DNA of 10,532 bases, from positions 1 to 10,532 of the forward strand of contig JAUXHF010000045.1 of the NCBI GenBank assembly GCA_030621685.1. Reading direction: 5' to 3'. This document shows positions 6,326 to 10,532 of the stretch, in pieces. The stretch is from Spirochaetota bacterium. GTDB taxonomy: Bacteria; Spirochaetota; UBA12135; COTS27. Below the pieces are notes generated by a model, which was not told the DNA's origin, did no database searches, and was given only the letters and a program-made list of their open reading frames with translations. Made by a program: the position numbers and the translations under genes. Position 1 is the stretch's first letter; the number at the start of each line of letters is the position of its first letter.

Positions 6326-7219
6326 ATGAAAGAACAGGGCTTGGGAAGACCAAGAGATATAAGGAGCCTAGCAGGCTATGGCAACATTGCCAGAAGGCAG
6401 TTTAAAAACAGGTTGTTTACAGGCCTTTGTTTATTTTTAAGCATACTTGTTGTTATTCCGCTAGCTACCATACTTGTGGTGGTTATTAAAAAGGGTGGCT
6501 TGAATGTACTTAGCGCCGGTTTTTTTACGGAGATTACGCCTGTTCCTAATGCTGCATTCGGTACGGGCGGCATTGCCAACTCTTTGGTTGGGACCATGTT
6601 GCTTTGTGTTCTTGGCAGTTTGTTAGCTGTTCCCCTAGGCATAGCTGCTGGCCTATATATGGCTTTTAGTAAACGAAAAAAGTTTTGTGATAGTTTATAC
6701 TTTTTTTGTAATACGCTACAGTCGGTGCCGGCCATCGTCACGGGTATTTTTGTATATACTGTGCTGGTGAAGCCCTTTGGAAGTTTTTCGCTTTTTTCTG
6801 CGGCCATTGCCTTTGCCTTAGTTATGTTTCCTATCATCGCGCTGGCTACGGCAGAGATTGTAAAACTTTGCCCGCTAGCTATTATTGAGGCATCGTATGC
6901 TTTGGGGGCTTCGTTTTATAAAACAATAGTTAAAGTTGTTCTTCCGTATTCGGCGGCGGGTATTGTCAATGGCTTTATCGTAGCCTTAGCACGCTCTGCC
7001 GGAGAAGGAGCTTTCTTGTTGTTCACAGCTTTTGGAAACCCCTTTATCTCCTATTCTCTTTGGCAGCCGACAAGTGCCTTGCCGCTTACTATTTTCCAGT
7101 TTGCCATAAGCCCCTATGAAAATTGGCAAGAGATAGCTTGGGGCGCCTCTTTTGTGCTTATGGCTTTAGTTCTACTTGTGAATATTGTTTCGAAGCTGAT
7201 ATACAGAAAAAAATTCTAA
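6326..7219 (+). CDS. pstA: Phosphate ABC transporter permease PstA
   Basis: A 297-residue inner-membrane protein matching E. coli PstA in size, the second half of the phosphate channel. A charged N-terminal tail of about 30 residues precedes six predicted helices, the first at about 31-54 (LFTGLCLFLSILVVIPL and on). The EAA loop reads EASYALGASFYKTIVKVVLP from Glu188, and RSAGEG carries Arg223 and Glu227, parallel to Arg218/Glu222 of PstC in this cluster. The C-terminal region (SALPLTIFQFAISPYENW) is typical of PstA. The ribosome-binding site is weak: AAAAGG at 6305-6310, about 15 bases before the ATG. The conserved region begins near residue 20, so the N-terminal tail could be slightly over-called, although no better start is evident. 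Transcribed with pstC and pstB. Confidence 0.95.
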   Translation: MKEQGLGRPRDIRSLAGYGNIARRQFKNRLFTGLCLFLSILVVIPLATILVVVIKKGGLNVLSAGFFTEITPVPNAAFGTGGIANSLVGTMLLCVLGSLLAVPLGIAAGLYMAFSKRKKFCDSLYFFCNTLQSVPAIVTGIFVYTVLVKPFGSFSLFSAAIAFALVMFPIIALATAEIVKLCPLAIIEASYALGASFYKTIVKVVLPYSAAGIVNGFIVALARSAGEGAFLLFTAFGNPFISYSLWQPTSALPLTIFQFAISPYENWQEIAWGASFVLMALVLLVNIVSKLIYRKKF

Positions 7220-7311
7220 AATTTTAAATGATACTTATCGCCCATTAAAAACAGTTAGAAAATAAATAAAATATTACGTATAAAAAAAACAGTCTTATAA
7301 AAACGAAAGCC

Positions 7312-8160
7312 ATGGGTCAAAACAAATTTCCTAAGCCTATCAAGAAGGCTAGCTTGAATAATAATTTGAGTCATCGTAGTTATGCCTCAAAAATAGCAAG
7401 CCCGCCGAAGTATATTTTGCGCGCGGAAGATCTTTCAGTAGGATTCTCGGGGAAGACGGTGCTTAACAAGATAAACATGGATGTGGCCGAATATGCGGTT
7501 ACAGCGATTATGGGCCCCTCGGGCTGCGGGAAATCTACCTTTATACGGGCTATCAATCGCATGCATGATTTAGATGATAAGGCCACTGTTTCTGGAAAAC
7601 TGTATTTGCGCAAAGATGACCTCTTTGCTGCTTCTGCTATGGAAGTGCGCAGGAGAGTGGGCATGGTGTTCCAAAAACCAAACCCCTTTCCTTCTATGAC
7701 GGTTGCTGAAAACGTGCTGGCAGGATATACTCTTAATGGAATCTCGCTGAAACGCCATGAGAAAGAACAACTTGTGGAAGAGAATTTACAGAAGGCGGCA
7801 CTATGGAGTGAGATGAAAGATCGCTTGCATGATCGTGGCAATTTTCTCTCTGGCGGGCAGCAGCAACGTCTTTGCATAGCGCGTTCTTTGGCGATAAAGG
7901 TAGAAATTCTGCTTTTAGACGAGCCGACTTCCGCCTTAGACCCGCTGGCTACTTTGAAAATAGAAAATCTCATTCAAAAACTTAAGAAAGAGATTACGAT
8001 ACTTATGGTAACCCATAACACAGGGCAAGCTAGCCGCATATCCGATTACACGGCGTTCATCTACCTTGGTGAGCTTATTGAATATAATAAAACAAAGAAA
8101 ATTTTTACTGTCCCCAAAGATAAACGCACCGAGAGGTATCTTAGTGGGAAGTTCGGCTAA
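7312..8160 (+). CDS. pstB: Phosphate ABC transporter ATP-binding protein PstB
   Basis: A 282-residue ATPase that drives phosphate import through PstCA. All nucleotide-binding elements are present: Walker A GPSGCGKST at 68-76, Q-loop Gln121 in VFQKPNPFP (family-typical for PstB), ABC signature LSGGQQQR at 179-186, Walker B ILLLDEP at 199-205, D-loop SALDP at 207-211 and switch His235 in VTHN. The fold begins around residue 34, leaving a basic 33-residue leader longer than in E. coli PstB (257 residues). No Shine-Dalgarno precedes the ATG at 7312. An in-frame TTG at 7354 (codon 15) has AGAAGG a few bases upstream and could be the true start, giving 268 residues. It lies 92 bp after pstA and 54 bp before phoU. 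Confidence 0.95.
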   Translation: MGQNKFPKPIKKASLNNNLSHRSYASKIASPPKYILRAEDLSVGFSGKTVLNKINMDVAEYAVTAIMGPSGCGKSTFIRAINRMHDLDDKATVSGKLYLRKDDLFAASAMEVRRRVGMVFQKPNPFPSMTVAENVLAGYTLNGISLKRHEKEQLVEENLQKAALWSEMKDRLHDRGNFLSGGQQQRLCIARSLAIKVEILLLDEPTSALDPLATLKIENLIQKLKKEITILMVTHNTGQASRISDYTAFIYLGELIEYNKTKKIFTVPKDKRTERYLSGKFG

Positions 8161-8176
8161 AAACATAAACTAAAAA

Positions 8177-8204
8177 ACATGAGGAAAAAAACATGAGGAA
8201 AAGG
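8177..8204. repeat. 14-bp tandem duplication before phoU
   Basis: acatgaggaaaaaa (8177-8190) is followed by acatgaggaaaagg (8191-8204), differing in the last two bases. Each copy holds an ATG and a purine-rich GAGGAAAA. The second copy supplies the probable phoU ribosome-binding site (GGAAAAGG, 10 bases before the ATG at 8215). The ATGs open two five-codon frames, ending at TGA (8194-8196) and TAA (8208-8210). Confidence 0.85.
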
Positions 8205-8214
8205 CTATAAGCGT

Positions 8215-8865
8215 ATGGAAAATATACAACTTGAAAAGACTCTAGCCGCGCTACGGCAAGAGTTATCGGAAACTATAGATTTGGCTATAGAGATGTTAGA
8301 GACGGCTACAGAAGCTTTTTTTAAGCATAATAAAGATTTGGCACAAAAGGTTATCAGTGAACTAGAGCCTATTATGGATGAACGAGACCTAACAACCGAG
8401 CGCCATTGCATAGAGGTGATAGCCTTGTACCATCCCCAAGCACGAGAACTGCGCTTTGTTACCATGACCATGAAGATGAACACGGAACTTGAGCGCATTG
8501 GCGACTTGGCCGTAGGCATAGCGGGAACTACTGTGATGCTGGGGGCTTCTAATATGAACTACAATGAAAGTGATTTTCAAAAACTAAGTATGACCACCAT
8601 TAGCTTGCTGAAACTAGCCAAAGACAGCATTGAAACTAACGATGCTGAAAAGGCTGAAAAAGTTATTCGGCTAGACAAAGAAATCAACGAACAACGGAAT
8701 CTTGTTATCGAAAATCTGCTTAACATGATAAAGAATTCTTCAACCAAGGTAGAGATGTGTTATGAGCTTATGCGCATTGCCCATAAGCTAGAGCGGATTG
8801 GCGACCAATGTAAGAATTTAGCCGAAGAAGTTATTTATACAATTAGGGGACATTTGCGGCATTGA
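8215..8865 (+). CDS. phoU: Phosphate transport regulator PhoU
   Basis: A 216-residue all-helical protein made of two similar three-helix bundles, the usual PhoU architecture. It binds the Pst transporter and, where present, the PhoR sensor kinase, keeping phosphate uptake and the Pho response low when phosphate is plentiful. The metal-binding repeats are clear: ELERIGDLAV with Glu93 and Asp97, and KLERIGDQCKN with Glu193 and Asp197, exactly 100 residues apart. Length and motifs are complete. As last gene of the cluster it is placed as in many bacteria, following pstB by 54 bp. No phoB/phoR two-component pair lies in the window, so whether it controls a Pho regulon or only transport cannot be told. 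Confidence 0.95.
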   Translation: MENIQLEKTLAALRQELSETIDLAIEMLETATEAFFKHNKDLAQKVISELEPIMDERDLTTERHCIEVIALYHPQARELRFVTMTMKMNTELERIGDLAVGIAGTTVMLGASNMNYNESDFQKLSMTTISLLKLAKDSIETNDAEKAEKVIRLDKEINEQRNLVIENLLNMIKNSSTKVEMCYELMRIAHKLERIGDQCKNLAEEVIYTIRGHLRH

Positions 8866-8884
8866 TGAACATGTTTGGCAATGA

Positions 8885-8913
8885 GTAAGAATTGGCAAGA
8901 ATTGGCAAGAATT
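8885..8913. repeat. 10-bp tandem repeat between phoU and fabD
   Basis: ggcaagaatt occurs at 8894-8903 and 8904-8913, preceded by a partial copy (gtaagaatt, 8885-8893). The core caagaa resembles the unit of the pstC-pstA array. Confidence 0.85.
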
Positions 8914-8944
8914 TTAATAAAAGTTTTAAAAAACCTAGAGAGAA

Positions 8945-8950
8945 AAGGAG
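8945..8950 (+). promoter_or_regulatory. Shine-Dalgarno for fabD
   Basis: AAGGAG stands 10 bases before the ATG at 8961, a clearly better ribosome-binding site than those of gap, pstS, pstA or pstB. It supports the chosen fabD start. Confidence 0.7.
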
Positions 8951-8960
8951 CGTTTAAGAT

Positions 8961-9830
8961 ATGAAGGTACTTATGTTTCCCGGGCAAGGCTCACAAAAAA
9001 CAGGCATGGGGGCTGGGTTATTCGAGGAATTTCCAGAAGAAACAACAGCAGCTAACGATATTCTTGGCTATCGGACTTCGGCCATGTGCCTAGAGGCAGA
9101 ATATAGCGAAAAAATATCGGAGACTTTGTATACGCAGCCCTTACTGTATGTGGTAAATGCGCTTAGCTACTTAAAACATAAGCGGGAGTCTGCTTTACCT
9201 AGCGATGTTTTTATTGGGCATAGCCTTGGCGAGTATAATGCCCTTTTGGCGGCTGGTTTGTTTTCTTTTACGGAAGGCCTGAAGCTCGTTCAAGAACGCG
9301 CTCGGCTTATGCACGAGCTTGGGAAAACCAAGCCTGGCGCTATGGCTGCGGTTATTGGTCTTAGCGATGAAGAGGTTCTTGCTGTTTTGAAAAATGAAGA
9401 AACGGTGCAAGTTGCTAACTACAACTCTCGTGGGCAAGTTATTATCTCTGGCGAGAAAGAGCGCATTCATGCCTTAGCCGCTGCTTTCCAAGCAAAAAAA
9501 GCACGGCGGTATTTGCTGCTTCGTGTAAGCGGAGCCTTCCACTCAAAATACATGCAAGAAGCCAGCACTCGCTTGCGTTCGTACCTAGATGGATTCATAT
9601 TCAAAACTTTAGAAAAGCCAGTGTATGCTAATGTGAGCGCGGCTCCTTACCCTATCGGTGATACGAGCGAGATGAAAAATATTTTGGCCTTGCAAATTAT
9701 GAGCCCTGTACGCTGGCATGAAACGGTGCTGGCTATAAAAAAAATGGCTTTAACAAAGGCCGCAAAGACCGTAGAATTTACTGAATGTGGGCCAGGCAGA
9801 GTGCTTACCGGACTCGTAAAAAATATGTAA
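8961..9830 (+). CDS. fabD: Malonyl-CoA:ACP acyltransferase (FabD family, resembling trans-AT type)
   Basis: A 289-residue acyltransferase that moves malonyl from CoA to acyl carrier protein. Motifs in order: FPGQGSQ at 6-12, YTQPLLYVVNALSYL at 57-71, nucleophile Ser88 in GHSLGEY, substrate-carboxylate Arg113 in QERARLM, NYNSRGQVIISG at 153-164, catalytic His194 in VSGAFHSKYM, SPVRWHETV, and CGPGRVLTGLVKNM at the C-terminus. The full catalytic set is present; the protein is about 20 residues shorter than E. coli FabD. Phrases such as ILGY...CLE, YTQP.LYVVNALSYL, GHSLGEYNAL and VSGAFHS are as I remember them from free-standing acyltransferases of trans-AT polyketide synthases; E. coli FabD has VSAPFHS-like sequence at the histidine. 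No other fatty-acid or polyketide gene is adjacent, so it may be the housekeeping FabD of this lineage. It follows phoU by 95 bp. Confidence 0.9.
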   Translation: MKVLMFPGQGSQKTGMGAGLFEEFPEETTAANDILGYRTSAMCLEAEYSEKISETLYTQPLLYVVNALSYLKHKRESALPSDVFIGHSLGEYNALLAAGLFSFTEGLKLVQERARLMHELGKTKPGAMAAVIGLSDEEVLAVLKNEETVQVANYNSRGQVIISGEKERIHALAAAFQAKKARRYLLLRVSGAFHSKYMQEASTRLRSYLDGFIFKTLEKPVYANVSAAPYPIGDTSEMKNILALQIMSPVRWHETVLAIKKMALTKAAKTVEFTECGPGRVLTGLVKNM

Positions 9831-9864
9831 GCCCTGTAATGAAACCTGTAAAGTGGTAGTAGAA

Positions 9865-9895
9865 AAAAAGAGCTGAAATTCGCATAGCTCTTTTT
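9865..9895. terminator. Hairpin with T-tract, probable terminator after fabD
   Basis: AAAAAGAGCT (9865-9874) is the exact reverse complement of AGCTCTTTTT (9886-9895), a 10-bp stem with an 11-base loop. The descending arm ends in a T-run, as in intrinsic terminators, and the A-run on the left arm makes it potentially bidirectional. It separates fabD from trpC. The stem has only a few G:C pairs, so it may be leaky. Confidence 0.55.
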
Positions 9896-9942
9896 CTGCA
9901 GCGGGATAAAAAAATAAAGAGAATCATACAAACAAGAAAGCT

Positions 9943-10532
9943 ATGGAAGACATTCTTGAAGAAATAACAAGAACACTTTGGAAGCGAGAGAGCGTAGTGT
10001 GGGAAGCTCTTTGGCAGGAAAAAGGACAAGACCTGCTAACAAAAATAGAGAAGCCAGAAAAACAGCCAGTGTTGCTGCCAGCCGTTCAAGAGCAATTTCT
10101 TAAGAAACAAAAATTCTTCTTCATTGCTGAATGCAAAAAAGCATCACCCTCGAAAGGCTTAATACGTGAAAACTACGATGCCTTAGCCCTAGCCTTAGCC
10201 TATGAAAGAGCCGGCGCCTCGGCTATTTCTGTGCTTACCGAAAGCATGTATTTTCAAGGAAGCCTGCAGGATCTTGCAACAGTGAGCCGGCAAGTCTCGT
10301 TGCCTGTTTTAAGAAAAGACTTCATGATACATCCCGCCCAGTTTCTTCAGGCTAAAGAGCGCGGCGCCAAGCTTTGCTTGCTTATTGTGAGACTGCTTTC
10401 AGCCGAGCGCTTGAGAGCGTTCTTGAAACTATCAGCGGAACTCTTGCTTACGCCATTGGTGGAAGTCTATGATGAGAACGAAGCGGCTAGCGCCGTAGAG
10501 GCTTTGCAAGAAACAGGCTTAGAAGCACATGC
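9943..10532 (+). CDS. trpC: Indole-3-glycerol-phosphate synthase, N-terminal part (runs off right edge)
   Basis: The first 196 codons of a TIM-barrel enzyme that closes CdRP (carboxyphenylamino-deoxyribulose phosphate) to indole-3-glycerol phosphate in tryptophan synthesis; family members are usually about 250-260 residues, so roughly 60 are missing at the right edge. Diagnostic motifs: FIAECKKASPSKGLI at 60-74 (catalytic Glu63 and Lys65, Ser-Pro-Ser 68-70), SVLTESMYFQGSLQDL at 96-111, LRKDFMI at 123-129 (catalytic Lys125), GAKLCLLIVRLL at 141-152, and LVEVYDENEA at 172-181 (Glu174). The start has only a weak purine stretch (agaaag) upstream. The gene lies after the hairpin at 9865-9895, so it is probably transcribed separately from fabD. 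No other trp gene is in view, so whether it heads a trp operon or is alone depends on what follows. Confidence 0.95.
   Translation, partial: MEDILEEITRTLWKRESVVWEALWQEKGQDLLTKIEKPEKQPVLLPAVQEQFLKKQKFFFIAECKKASPSKGLIRENYDALALALAYERAGASAISVLTESMYFQGSLQDLATVSRQVSLPVLRKDFMIHPAQFLQAKERGAKLCLLIVRLLSAERLRAFLKLSAELLLTPLVEVYDENEAASAVEALQETGLEAH

Noticed and set aside
1..10532. Mobile element, phage or genomic-island content
   Set aside because: No transposase, integrase, tRNA, long inverted repeats or composition break was seen. All nine genes are core-type functions.

Overview
This is an ordinary-looking bacterial chromosomal segment of moderate, slightly AT-leaning composition, using standard bacterial translation (TAA, TAG and TGA all end genes). 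No mobile element, phage gene, rRNA, tRNA or CRISPR array was recognised. The organism cannot be placed from nine genes alone. A PstS with an N-terminal hydrophobic segment, a ComEC and a lone trpC would fit many Gram-negative-type lineages. Two base-composition traits may help place it: the tetramer CTAG is common rather than rare (GCTAGC occurs 10 times), and the palindrome CATGCATG occurs five times.

Layout. Positions 1-1533 (minus strand) hold the N-terminal 511 codons of a ComEC/Rec2-type DNA-uptake channel that runs off the left edge. Positions 1752-2585 (minus) hold exonuclease III (xth). A 203-bp divergent spacer with two back-to-back extended -10 promoters separates xth from glyceraldehyde-3-phosphate dehydrogenase (gap, 2789-3805, plus). 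Next comes a complete phosphate-uptake cluster on the plus strand in the order pstS-pstC-pstA-pstB-phoU (3940-8865). A malonyl-CoA:ACP acyltransferase (fabD-like, 8961-9830) follows. After a hairpin that may be a terminator comes the start of indole-3-glycerol-phosphate synthase (trpC, 9943 to the right edge).

How the genes work together. PstS captures periplasmic phosphate, PstC and PstA form the inner-membrane channel, PstB powers it, and PhoU restrains uptake and signalling. Gap uses inorganic phosphate as a substrate, but its position beside pst may be coincidental. Xth and ComEC could both touch DNA metabolism, but they are separated by 218 bp and a functional link is only inference.

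The most unusual things are outside the gene list. First, most spacers carry a short tandem duplication with a unit of 9-16 bp, and comEC carries one in frame. Second, the xth/gap spacer has two extended -10 elements placed in exact mirror symmetry around a CATGCATG palindrome. Third, the FabD-like protein carries motifs that resemble the free-standing acyltransferases of trans-AT polyketide synthases more than housekeeping FabD. No wholly new system was identified.
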